Source of the DNA: Monomorium pharaonis
Lineage: Eukaryota; Arthropoda; Insecta; Hymenoptera; Formicidae
DNA length: 64,000 nucleotides
NCBI RefSeq assembly: GCF_013373865.1
Contig: NW_023415788.1
Coordinates: forward strand, 12,415 to 76,414
Reading direction: 5' to 3'
A program made the position numbers and the translations under genes. Under the pieces are notes generated by a model, which saw nothing but the letters and a program-made list of their open reading frames with translations, did no database searches and was not told the DNA's origin. Of this stretch, positions 12,505 through 23,654 are shown in pieces (the first letter of the stretch is position 1; each line of letters opens with the position of its first letter).

Positions 12505-12867
12505 AGTGCACCGGGAGAAAAAATGGTTCACAATAACCATAATCACGATAATTTATAGTCATTTTTTGAGACAATTATATTTTTATAATTATTCAATAAT
12601 ATAAATTATAGTTTAACTGTATTAAACCATATTAATGTTTTTATAATTGTAATATTAGTCCATGCAACTTATTATATGATTGCCATAATCAAAATGAAGA
12701 TTTTAATATGGTAAGTTGAATCATAAGGGAAAAGTATTACTATAATAATGTAAACTTATGATTATCAGTGCCAATATTATAGTAATAGTTCCTATCAAAA
12801 TAATATTTCTGACTGTAATTATTTTACTATGTTGTTAGTCGTAAATATCACACATTTTTTTCTTAGT
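12505..12867. mobile_element. MITE-like element
   Basis: AT-rich interior bounded by imperfect inverted ends: GCACCGGGAGAAAAAATGG on the left and, read from the right, ATACTAAGAAAAAAATGTG. There is no coding capacity. The right boundary and target duplication are uncertain. Confidence 0.4.
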
Positions 12868-12959
12868 ATAACTTTACGAGGAGCAACATGACAAATTATA
12901 GAAACGATTTTGCAAATCACTAATTTTTAATTAATAAATCTCACGCACTCAGGATACTC

Positions 12960-13530
12960 CTTGTACAAAGGTTTTCACGGGGTGTTTCTTATCGCCCGGG
13001 ATAACAATAATGAATGGCTCGTGTAGATAATGCCAGGATCAGGCAAAACTATCCGGCGACCGAAACTCGGGGACGATTGGCCCCCGGTGTTGATTGCGAA
13101 TCGATTGCGATCGAGCGCGCGTGTTGAATCAATTATAAGCCCGTGGCCGGCGATTATTGGCTGATCGGCCGCGGATTCATACGACCGACGGCGAATGCGG
13201 GTGGACGGAGCGTGCATGTGTCACACGTGCATCACGCGCACGTCGACCAGGTCCCGAATCATCCCGGACGGTTACATCCTCTCGACGGCCAACCGTCGCC
13301 TGCCACTCGACGGAGGTCAAGTCGTGTTTGACAGCGACACGTTTCGAGGGTCATTACACGGTCGGACGTGCGTGTTGAACGCGCATAGGGTTCACTATCA
13401 AAATTCTGACATACAGCTGGAATATCTCGTTAACATCGCACACGTGGCAGTTGCCACGATCAAGATGCGTTGTTCACTGTAAGTCATCATAGATGCACAC
13501 CTGGAGATCTCGTATCCAACGCTTAAGGGG
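12960..13530 (+). other. GC-rich patch with a donor-like site
   Basis: An open frame 13195-13482 (+) ends close to CACT|GTAAGTCATC, a consensus-like donor, after which the sequence becomes AT-rich. This could be an exon end, but the translation matches nothing I recognise and the patch is open in several frames. Confidence 0.2.
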
Positions 13531-13601
13531 ATGCCAAAGTTGTCCTGTTTTACCTGATCAATTTGATTATTTTCAATTCACTAATCTTTTAATTGCATTT
13601 A

Positions 13602-13807
13602 CACACTGAGAAAGAAATATTGTCGATTTGACAAGATTTTTCAACTAAATTAATATTTTGTCAGTTCAAGAATTTATGCATTTAACTTAAATGCACAAAT
13701 TTCAATTTAAGTATTTATATAGTTAATTGAAATATATAAATACTTGAATAGATAAAATTTAATTCAGTTGGAAAATTTAGTTTAATTAACATTTCTTTTC
13801 TCAGCGT
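13602..13807. mobile_element. MITE with CTGAGAAA inverted ends
   Basis: The left end TACACACTGAGAAAGAAAT is mirrored by the right end (reverse complement TACGCTGAGAAAAGAAAT). The arms stay loosely complementary inward, for example TTCAACTAAATT against TTCCAACTGAATT. About 200 bp, no coding capacity. Confidence 0.6.
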
Positions 13808-13809
13808 AG

Positions 13810-14280
13810 AATTAAAAATCCTTTTTCATAATTAAAGTACAGATGATAACATGCGCATGTAAGAATTTTATACAAAAACGAAAAAAAAATTTAATTAAAA
13901 ATGACGTAATTATATTAATTATAATAATATAAACTAGATTTTTTCTTGGTTGAAAATATTTTTTATTTAACAGTTTTTTCTTTCAACTTATAAAGATTAT
14001 TATTGAATAATAAAAATATATTTTTCTTAATAAAACATAATTTTTTTATGTAGCAAAATATACCTATTTTTTAACGCTTTGTAATCTCATTTAAATATAT
14101 ATATTTTTAGTTTTGAAAATAAAGATATTTTGAAACCAAGAATGTTCTATTTTTTTTTTGTGCAGCGTCTACGAATAATACTAATTACTATTTGATAGAT
14201 TGCACGCATAAAAATACGTGGAGTACTGATTCCTTCCTATTTTAATTCTTAATATACTAATATATAATCTGAAAAATGAA
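13810..14280. other. AT-rich spacer
   Basis: No gene or element seen. Confidence 0.55.
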
Positions 14281-14984
14281 TTCTGGAGCGGTGTCAAGCA
14301 CTTTTTCAAAATTATACGACACGGACGAGTCGATATGTTTCACGTTTCCCTCCTTTCAGCGCTCATATTTACCCCAAATGGGGATAAATGTAGTTTGATT
14401 GCGAGATGCAAACGATGCACACACATAAAACTCGATTTAGAGTTTGGCAGGCACAAAAGCGCGACATGCGCCAGGATTTATAGTCACGAGAAAGCTCCGG
14501 CGCGAATTCGCGGCTTGCACGAATTAACATTATAATAAGCTAAACGCAAATTCGACAAACGCAAGAGGATAATCGAAAGCGCGTTTAATCGGCGCTTCGT
14601 AGTGCGGCAATAGTGGGTTACAGCTCGCCAGAGCACATTTGTTTATTCAACGAATGAGCTGTCGCGCTTTGTGATATGGTGACATTTCTCCAACGCTTCT
14701 CGTTTTGGAAAATTGCCTATGCAGTCAATAAATTTGATATGCAGCAATTATGGCAATGCCGCGGACAATTTATGGAAAAATTATGCGTGATCAACGAGAG
14801 TAATTAAACGTGCTGTGAAACGTACATGTTGCACACGTACAATAGAGTTCCCGAGATCAGCTCGCATTAAAATATTTTCTACGAGTGATACGTTCCATAT
14901 GATGGACCGTGTTTATTTTTCACGTTTGAATTTGCAGTATTATTTCTTTCAATATAAACGAATGTATCAAAATCGATAGCAGCT

Positions 14985-15240
14985 AGTACACCCAAAAAAA
15001 TATTTTGCTGATATAGATAGATTTCTTGATATCACAACCAAAATGTATCGCTAATTTTTGTATCAGCTAGAATTTTGACTGTTACGTATAGAATTGGAAA
15101 ATTTTTTTCTATCAGCTATATTTGATTAAGTGTAATATAGTATATATCACATATTTACTAATTATTTATCTATCTCGGCTAGATTTTACACACACATCTA
15201 ATTTTTGTTGAATTTACAAGATTTTTTTTTTAGTGTATCG
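14985..15240. mobile_element. MITE-like element with TACACYMAAAAAAA ends
   Basis: Left end TACACCCAAAAAAAT; the right end, read inward, is ATACACTAAAAAAAAAAT. The interior is AT-rich with repeated TATCAGCTA and TATCAGCTAG words. No coding capacity. The superfamily is not determinable by eye. Confidence 0.5.
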
Positions 15241-15457
15241 CACTAGGAATTATATGGAAATGGAGCGGTTATACAATCAGACATTACAATTAGACTTAAT
15301 ACGCTAAAAAATGTGTACACGATACACATATATCGAATTATGTAAATATGTGTGTAATAATTAATAACAATTTCTTGTTAATAATGTCCTCTTCTTCTTC
15401 AGTTTCTGTTTTTGATTTTATTCTGTGATGTTTACTTCTGGAAGTATTGGTTCTCCT

Positions 15458-15489
15458 TCAACGCGCGCTATGCGATTCTGTATCACTGC
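15458..15489 (-). CDS. Candidate terminal exon of a minus-strand gene
   Basis: A minus-strand acceptor TCAAATTCAG is followed by codons that continue the frame of the exon at 15727-16070 (a phase 1 junction completes a Ser codon). It reads SSDTESHSAR and then stops at TGA (15458-15460). A polar, Ser-rich tail is a plausible C-terminus. The exon is too short to be convincing alone; the support is phase agreement with the upstream exon. Confidence 0.4.
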
Positions 15490-15726
15490 CTGAATTTGAA
15501 CATCTGTTTATTTATAAAATATTTTTAACAAAGTGTATTAAAGCAATTAACAGAAATTCTTATTATTGAAAAATCAATATTTCTGCATAATATTAAAATA
15601 TAAGTTCTTAATTTTTTGTGTTATTTCCTTATATATTTATCTTGTGTTAAATTAACATAAAAATTTTGGACATGTGAAATATATGTTTTACTGTGTATTC
15701 TAATAAGTTGTCTAATGTATACTTAC

Positions 15727-16070
15727 TCATGTTGCAATTGGATTTTCTCTGGATAATGGTTTTGTAAATTCTTCTTAAATGCGAATAACTACTTAGAAAA
15801 TCATACACTGCATGACATTCTTTTACCTTATACTTTGCTTTATATCCTTCTAAAATTGAATAATGTTTCTGTAACCATAAAGGTAATGTTTTGCTTTCAT
15901 CAGTTATTCCTTGTTCGAGTAAATGGTACTTTAATGTTTTTAGAATATTAAATGTTTTTTTAATGCAAATCTGAACTGTATGTTGATAATCGTTTACTTT
16001 GCACTTTATTACATTAGAATCTAATTTATCGAATTTTCACGCCTCTGCATATTTTCTTCTTGTAATCAAC
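15727..16070 (-). CDS. Candidate minus-strand exon, unknown protein
   Basis: A 344-nt segment bounded by an acceptor (CGTTACAG on the minus strand, just above 16070) and a consensus donor (GTAAGT at 15726-15721). It holds more than 100 codons without a stop apart from one frameshift near 16038, in a run of A. There is no ATG near its start, so it is an internal exon or fragment. The translation is balanced and protein-like, for example LEQGITDESKTLPLWLQ and ILEGYKAKYKVKECHAVYDF, then LSSYSHLRRIYKTIIQRK. I do not recognise the family. The gene may be cut by Helitron copy A, which begins 274 bases beyond; no further upstream exon was found. Confidence 0.5.
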
Positions 16071-16627
16071 CTGTAACGTAGAGTGTTTTTTATTAAATTT
16101 GGTACACAAAAATTATTTCAGCGAGCATTTACAAAATTATTTATGAAAATCAAAGAGAGTTATATGGTTTATTTATCGGAATGTGTGTGTGTACATATTA
16201 ATATATAATTTAAAAATCTATTACATTATGTGTATACTTCTAATTCTTTTTCTAATTTTAAACTGATATAAAAACACATGCAATTCTATTAACTATTTAA
16301 TTATTTGTAAATATTTTATATTTTTTTCTAATTTATTTTATTTTCCTCTTATAAAATAGCCATGTAACCCTAAAGTTGCCTGCTAATCGCGATTGCATTG
16401 TTGCCTCTTTATTCCGATCGCGATTGGCTGTCTCGCGCTTGACTCGCTTCGTTCGTGTGTGAAGTTTGACAGTTTATATAGTTGACAGTTTTTGACAGTT
16501 TGACTGTTTAACGAGAGACGGAAAGACACAAAAAGAAGCAAGAAAAATACCGGGAAAAAATTACTTAGACTGGAAGATTATAAAATAGCAGAGAGTATTT
16601 GTTTTGAATTGCAGATACGTTTAACTG

Positions 16628-17087
16628 ATGCTTAACAAAGTAAGTTGAAATTTAATACAATATATTATGACATATTTAATTTAATATAATAATATTATGA
16701 TATAACCATTTTTGTATCACCATCGCTGTTAGAAGGGTAAGGAAGAGACGTTGGACGCCACGACAGAAACACGTATTTATCAAGTAATTCTTAATTATCT
16801 TAATTATTTTTTTTGCCAATACATTAAATATAATTATAATTTTTTTATTTGTATTGATTAAAAAATTGATATATTGTTATGTAAATGTATGTATATTAAT
16901 TAAGTTCTTATTATAATAAGTTTAAATATATAGTTGACAATTACAGGCATTACTGCTAAAAATATTGTATGGCGAATTAAATAACCTCGCAGTTGAGAAT
17001 ATAAAATTAAGAAAAAAAAATTGTGTGGTACGAAAAAAAGAGAGAAAGAGAGAAAGAAACGGGAAACAAGATAAGGATCGGGATTAA
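16628..17087 (+). CDS. Candidate three-exon mini-gene, copy A (67 codons)
   Basis: Three exons: 16628-16639 (ATG CTT AAC AAA, then GTAAGT), 16733-16783 (after CTGTTAG, before GTAATT) and 16947-17087 (after TTACAG, ending TAA). Both introns are phase 0, and an in-frame TAA lies six bases before the ATG. Exon 2 encodes KGKEETLDATTETRIYQ. Exon 3 starts ALLLKILYGELNNLAVENIK, an amphipathic helix-like stretch, then becomes Lys/Arg/Glu-rich (RKKERKREKER). I do not recognise the protein; a small coiled-coil or nuclear basic peptide is conceivable. Helitrons often capture host exons with their introns, which may explain it. Copies B and C keep the same structure; B has one visible change (Arg to Gln near the end). 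Confidence 0.4.
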
Positions 17088-17267
17088 AATAAGATAAGAA
17101 AAAAGAAGGTATAAATATTATGTTATTGATATTGATAAGTATACAAGAATATAATTAATGCTACTCGAACATGTTAAGTTTTTGTTTCAATATTTATAAT
17201 TGGTAAACATTTTCATTTCTTAAATAATTTTCGAATAAATTTTTATTCTTTGGAGGATTTTTCGAAG

Positions 17268-18346
17268 TTTTTTAAATATATTTGATTAATTTTATTGATC
17301 TTGTACTGATTTTTGAATGTGTATGTACTTGACGTTTCTTTTTTACTTTTATAAGGTAAAAATATATTTTGGTTATATTTTGGTAGAATTTATCTTCTTT
17401 TTGTAAAAATCAAGTGATAGTTTGTTCCTTACATAATTTTATTTAAATTGATTTATTTATTATACATTATTCATTTTTTAATTATAAACATATGTAGATG
17501 TACGTAACATTATTAATATTTATATTGAATATACATGACTATACGGCAATCATATTTGTTAATGCACATATGTATAAATTTTAATAACAATATTAGTAAA
17601 ACACAATATAAACACAACAAATAACATTAATATATGTATAAATTTTAATAACAATATTAGTAAAACACAATATAAACACAACAAATAACATTAATATAAT
17701 TAAAATTATATATGTATATGCATGTATACAGGGTGACAGCTAACCGGCAGCCAATCTGTAATAGATAGATATATGTATATATATATATATATAGATATAC
17801 TAATAGATAGATGTATACAAATATACTAATAGATATATTAATATACAAATAAACGTAAATATATATATATATATTTATGTTTATTTCTATATTAGTATAT
17901 CTATACATCTATCTATTAGTATATCTATATATATCTATCTATTACAGATTGGCTGCCAGTTAGCTGTCACCCTGTATATATGTATATACATATATAATTT
18001 TATTTATATTAATGTTATTTGTTGTGTTTATATTGTGTTTTTACTAATATTGTTATTAGAATTTATACATATGTGCATTAACAAATATGATTGCCGTATA
18101 CATGTATATTCAATATAAATATTAATAATGTTATGTACATCTACATATGTTTATAATTAAAAAATGAATAATGTATAATAAATAAATCAATTTAAATAAA
18201 ATTATGTAAGGAACACTATCACTTGATTTTTACAAAAAGAAGATAAATTCTATCAAAACCTTATAAAAGTAAAAAAAAAACGTTAAGTACATATACATTC
18301 ATAAATCAGTCGAAAGATCAATAAAATCAATCAAATATATTTAAAT
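17268..18346. repeat. 1.1-kb palindrome, copy A
   Basis: The left arm (17268-about 17725) and right arm (about 17980-18346) are reverse complements with small differences, around a central AT-rich MITE. The left arm carries a private duplication of about 60 bp (17581-17700), which explains why this copy is longer than those in B and C. The right arm is close to a mirror image, for example CTACATATGTTTATAATT against AATTATAAACATATGTAG. Confidence 0.85.
17729..17974. mobile_element. TA-flanked MITE in the palindrome centre, copy A
   Basis: It starts CAGGGTGACAGCTAAC and ends with the mirror image GTTAGCTGTCACCCTG, flanked on both sides by TA, as in Tc1/mariner-type MITEs. The inverted arms continue through GGCAGCCAATCTGTAATAGA into TA-rich DNA. 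No coding capacity; frames here are Tyr/Ile artefacts. Confidence 0.65.
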
Positions 18347-19255
18347 ACGTCATATATAATTATATCTAAATTATTTCTTCATAAGATAATATTAATGTGA
18401 GTTTTTAATTGCAATCAATCCAATTAAATCGCTACATTCAATTTTGAAATATCAAGATTTCTTTCTCGTAAAAGTTCAATAACATTATTTTCTTCAGATC
18501 AGATTCATATGTAATATACACACATGTAAATCCAGTTTGCCATTCAAGAGGCTTTACAATGTGCCTACATACAATTTCATTTTACTAAAACAAAATTATT
18601 ATGTATAATGTAAATAATGAATTTACGAGAAAGAAATCTTGATATCTCAAAATTGAGTGTACCGATTTAATTGGATTGGTTGCAATTGAAAACTCACATT
18701 AATATTATTTCAGGAAAACATAATTTAGATATAATTATATATGACGTTATATATAATTATATGTAATTATATATGATTTATATATACCAGCATATATAAT
18801 TATATATAAATTATTTATGGGCACTATATATAATTTATATATAATTTATATATATTTATATATATTTTTATATATGGACTCCATTGTTCTTGCCGGCTTA
18901 TATCTGAAGAAATGCAAATGCTTTATATGATTATATATAATAATATCAGGTCATATCTGATTGTACCTATTGAAGTTGAGTAATCATATATAGATATATA
19001 TATATAATCCTATAAAGTCATATATAGTTTCATATATGAAAGAATAAGAACAACTGAGTCTATATATGAATCTTTCCGAGAAAAAATAATTATATATAAT
19101 TATATCTAAATTATTTTTTCATGAGATAATATTAATGTGAGTTTTCAATTGCAACCAATCCAAATAAATTGGTACACTCAATTTTGAGATATCAAGATTT
19201 CTTTCTCGTAAAAGTTCAATAACATTATTTTCTTCAGATCTTCAAATGACATTAT
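18345..19255. repeat. Three copies of a ~150-bp module (+,-,+) and AT-rich palindromes
   Basis: A module running from TATATAATTATATCTAAATT to TTATTTTCTTCAGATC occurs at about 18350-18500 (+), 18615-18750 (-) and 19085-19240 (+). The first two form an inverted pair. Between them is TATAATTATATA-type palindromic sequence. The same layout recurs in copies B and C. Confidence 0.75.
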
Positions 19256-19500
19256 ATACAATCATATAAAAAAATGGCATTACACAATCGTATACGATTG
19301 TATGTAACCATATATAAACATATATAACCACATAGCCATATATAATTATATACAACCACATATAATTATATATAATCATATATGATTATATATAATTAAC
19401 ATTATATACAATCAGATTGTATGTAACCATATACAGATATATAAATATTTATATATAAATAACCATATATAGATATTTCTAATGAGTAAATCATAAAAAT

Positions 19501-19672
19501 AGTGGCAGTCCTCTTCCACATCAGACAGGAACAAGAAGCTAATTTTTGCTTGCCTTAACCACGCTACGAGTGATCTTTATGTAGCCGATCGACTGCACTT
19601 TGCTCCTGAGAGAGTACGCCGCCTATCGACGGCGCCGCGCTCTAACTAGCGGGCAAGTCTGCATATCTAATT
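19501..19672. other. GC-rich island in AT-palindromic DNA, copy A
   Basis: About 170 bp of unique, balanced sequence (including CGCCTATCGACGGCGCCGCG) is bounded on both sides by TATATAATTATATA-type repeats. It is conserved in copies B (44129-44293) and C (52200-52365). It encodes no recognisable protein and does not match a tRNA or snRNA I can identify. It may be a captured fragment of host DNA. Confidence 0.6.
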
Positions 19673-20077
19673 GTATATGGCGCCATATATAATGCTATAT
19701 ATAATTATATATAGGATGCTCACATAGCATTATATCTGGCGTCACATACAATTATATAAAATTAGATATGGTGCTATATCTGATTATATATGGACCCAGA
19801 TTAGCCACATTAATATATATGGCTATATATGACTATATAGTTGTATATAATGCTATATATAATTATATACAAAATGCACTACTAACACAGCATTATATAT
19901 GGCGCCACATACAATTATATACAATTAGATATGGTATTCAGTTAAACGTACCTGCAATTAAAAATATACATTTTACATAACGATATATTAATTTTTTAAT
20001 TAATACAAATAAAAAAAAGAATTATAATTATATTTAATGTATTGGCAAAAAAGATAATTAAGATAATTAAAAATTAC

Positions 20078-20128
20078 TTGATAAATATGTGTTACTGTCG
20101 TGGGGTTCAACGTCTCTTCTCTATCCTT
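20078..20128 (-). pseudogene. Inverted, diverged copy of mini-gene exon 2
   Basis: On the minus strand, a CTGTTAG acceptor, 51 open nucleotides and a GTAATT donor reproduce exon 2 (16733-16783) without indels. It reads KDREETLNPTTVTHIYQ. About 150 bases of the following intron are also inverted here (19960-20077). Most differences from the forward exon change amino acids. Only exon 2 is present; exons 1 and 3 are not found nearby. It forms the far end of a 3.4-kb inverted repeat with the mini-gene. Confidence 0.6.
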
Positions 20129-20154
20129 CTAACAGCGATGGAGTAACAATATAG

Positions 20155-21570
20155 TACTGGCACCCGTAATAGTTCTAGAGTTCCTGATAGATTTCAGCAA
20201 TAGTTCTGTACATTAAATATATTTAAACAGTTTTTTAATTTGGCTGTTGGCATTGCACTACAAGAGTAAGGTACCACTTTTTGGCGAGTTTCAACTAACT
20301 TTATGGCATTTTCTAACAGTACCGCAATAGTTTCAAAGCTTTTTATATGTTTCGTCGACAGTTCCGGTCTTTAAGCATTTTTAAACAATTTTTTTATTAG
20401 ACGGCTGGCACCGCACTACAAGAGTAAACTACCATTTTATAGCGAGTTCCAGACGAGTACATAGCATTTTTCAATAATTCTGTAATAGTTCCGAAGCTAT
20501 TTGCAAGTTTTCGTCGACATATCAGGTTTTTAAGCATTTTTAAGCAATTTTTTTATTAGACGGCTGGCACCGCACTACAAGAGTAAACTACAATTTTATA
20601 GCGAGTTTCAGACAACCACACAGCATTCTCCAATATATTTCTGCAATAGTTTCAAAGCTTTTTGTAGGTTTTATCGACAGTTCGTTTGACAAACAATGGT
20701 ATTTATAAGTAACCTCTTTTTAAACCTCTAAGGATAAGTATTTATACATGTCATGAATTACTGGTTAACAATAGAGCGACATTGTAAGTTGATTTACAAA
20801 TAAAATATTATATTAAAATTAAATATATTTGACAAATAATATTGTAATTATGTTGGTAATTTAACTTAAACAAATCATATGACTTTTTAATTTAATATAA
20901 AAAAGTTTCTCAAAATTAACTTTTACTTTAACTAGAAACAAATTAATCTTAACGTAAATTTAATAGAATTAGTATTTATTTACGTAACTTTTAACATAAT
21001 AAAATTCATTTTATAATCAATTAAATTTCATTAACTTAGTTAAAAATTAGATTAACTAACCCAACTCTAAAATTTAAAAAATGTCAATTACATTACTAAC
21101 ACATATTCATATCTGATAGTGCGAGACAGGATCAAATAAAAAATTGTTTAAAAATGTTTAAAGACCGGAACTGTCGACAAAATCTACAAAAAGCTTTAGA
21201 ACTATTGCAGAACTATTGAAAAATGCTATGTACTCGTCTGGAATTTGCTATAAAATAGTAGTTTACTCTTGTAGTGCGGTGCCAACCGTCTAATAAAAAA
21301 AATGTTTAAACATGCTTAAAGACCGGAATTGTCGACGAAACCTGCAAAAAGCTTTGGAACTATTGCTGAACTATTGAAAAATGCTATGTAATCGTCTGGA
21401 ACTCGCTATAAAATGGTAGTTTACTTTTTTAGTGCGGTGCCAGCCGTATAATTAAAAAATTGTTTAAATATATTTAATGTAGAATACAGAACTATTGTTA
21501 AAATCTATCAAAAACTCTAGAACTATTACGGGTGCAAGTATAACTGCTGTTAAAACGTTCAATTTTTATT
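20155..21570. mobile_element. Foldback element 1 in copy A
   Basis: Direct 157-bp-type units (20155-20690), a single-copy AT-rich core (20690-21115) and the same units inverted (21115-21570). The outer units of each arm are a divergent variant starting ACCCGTAATAGTTCTAGAGTTC on the left, mirrored on the right. This is the architecture of a foldback element whose long inverted repeats are made of tandem repeats. No transposase is present. Confidence 0.75.
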
Positions 21571-21574
21571 AATG

Positions 21575-23640
21575 AGGTTACATAGCATTTTTCAATAGTT
21601 CTGCAATAGTTTCAAAGCTTTTTGCAGGTTTCGTCGACAGTTCCGGTCTTTAAGCATTTTTAAGCAATTTCTTTATTAGACGGCTGGCACCGCACTACAA
21701 GAGTAAACTACCATTTTATAGCGAGTTCCAGACGAGTACATAACATATTTTAATAGTTCTGCAATAGTTCCAAAGCTTTTTGCAGGTTTCGTCGACAGTT
21801 CCGGTCTTTAAGTATTTTTAAACAATTTTTTAGTAGACCGCTGGCACCGTACTACAAGAGTAAACTACCATTTTATAGCGAATTCCAGAAGAGTACATAG
21901 CATATTTTAATAGTTCTGCAATAGTGTTAAAGTTTTTTGTAGGTTTCGTCGACAGTTTCAGTCTTTAAGCATTTTAAAAAAATTTTTTTATTAGACGGCT
22001 GGCACCGCACTACAAGAGTAACCTACAATTTTATAGCGAGTTTCAGACGAGTACTTAGCATTTCTCAATAGTTCTGCAATAGTTCCAAAGCTTTTGGCAG
22101 GTTTCGTCGACAGTTCCGGTCTTTAAGTATTTTTAAACAATTTTTTAGTAGACCTCTGGCACCGCACTACAAGAGTAAACTACCATTTTATAGCGAGTTC
22201 CAGACAAGTACATAGCATTTTTCAATAGTTCTGCAATAGTTTCAAAGCTTTTTGCAGGTTTCGTCGACAGTTCCGGTCTTTAAGCATTTTTAAGCAATTT
22301 CTTTATTAGACGGCTGGCACCGCACTACAAGAGTAAACTACCATTTTATAGCAAGTTCCAGACGAGTACATAACATATTTTAATAGTTCTGCAATAGTTC
22401 CAAAGCTTTTTGCAGGTTTCGTCGACAGTTCCGGTCTTTAAGTATTTTTAAACAATTTTTTAGTAGACCGCTGGCACCGTACTACAAGAGTAAACTACCA
22501 TTTTATAGCGAATTCCAGAAGAGTACATAGCATATTTTAATAGTTCTGCAATAGTGTTAAAGTTTTTTGTAGGTTTCGTCGACAGTTTCAGTCTTTAAGC
22601 ATTTTTAAAAAATTTTTTTATTAGACGGCTGGCACCGCACTACAAGAGTAACCTACAATTTTATAGCGAGTTTCAGACGAGTACTTAGCATTTCTCAATA
22701 GTTCTGCAATAGTTCCAAAGCTTTTGGCAGGTTTCGTCGACAGTTCCGGTCTTTAAGTATTTTTAAACAATTTTTTAGTAGACCTCTGGCACCGCACTAC
22801 AAGAGTAAACTACCATTTTATAGCGAGTTCCAGACGAGTACATAGCATATTTTAATAGTTCTGCAATAGTTCCAAAGCTTTTTGCAGGTTTCGTCGACAG
22901 TTCCGGTCTTTAAGTATTTAAAAAAAATTTTTTTATTAGACGGCTGGCACCGCACTACAAAAGTAAACTACAATTTTATAGCGAGTTTCAGACGAGTACA
23001 TAGCATTTCTCAATAGTTCTGCAATAGTTCCAAAGCTTTTTGCAGGTTTCGTCGACAGTTCCGGTCTTTAAGTATTTTTAGGTAATTTGTTTATTAGACG
23101 GCTGGCACCGCACTACAGGAGTAAACTACCATTTTATAGTGAGTTCCAGACGAGTACATAACATTTTTCAATAGTTCTGCAATAGTGACAAAGCTTTTTG
23201 TAGGTTTCGTCGACATTTTCGATCTTTAAGTATTTTTAAACAATTTTTTTTATTAGACTGCTGGCACTCCACTACAAGAGTAAACTACCATTTTATAGCA
23301 AGTTCCAGACGAGTACATAGCATTTTTTAATAGTTTTGCAATAGTTCCAAATCTTTATGCAGGTTTTGTCGACAGTTCCGGTTTTTAGCATTTTTAAACA
23401 ATTTTTTTATTAGACGGCTAACACCGCACTACAAGAGTAAATTACCATTTTATAGCGAGATCCAGACGAATACATAACATATTTTAATAGTTCTGCAATA
23501 GTGACAAAGCTTTCTGTAGGTTTCGTCGACAGTTCCGGTCTTTGAGCATTTTTAAGAATTTTTTAATTAGACGGCTGGCACCGCACTACAAGAGTAAACT
23601 ACCATTTTATAGCGAGTTCCATACGAATACATAAAATATT
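21575..23640 (+). repeat. 157-bp satellite array, copy A, first block
   Basis: About 13 head-to-tail units of a repeat of about 155-158 bp. Each contains GGCACCGCACTACAAGAGTA, TTTTATAGCGAGTTCCAGAC, AATAGTTCTGCAATAGTT and GGTTTCGTCGACAGTT. A higher-order pattern is visible: the four-unit block starting near 21583 recurs near 22206 and again near 25127, so roughly 625-630 bp. No coding capacity. Confidence 0.9.
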
Positions 23641-23654
23641 TAAAAAAATAAAAT

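Noticed and set aside
17657..17908. Ile/Tyr-rich frame in the palindrome
   Set aside because: TA-repeat translation artefact.
19501..19672. tRNA or snRNA gene
   Set aside because: No cloverleaf, B-box or recognisable snRNA motifs on either strand.
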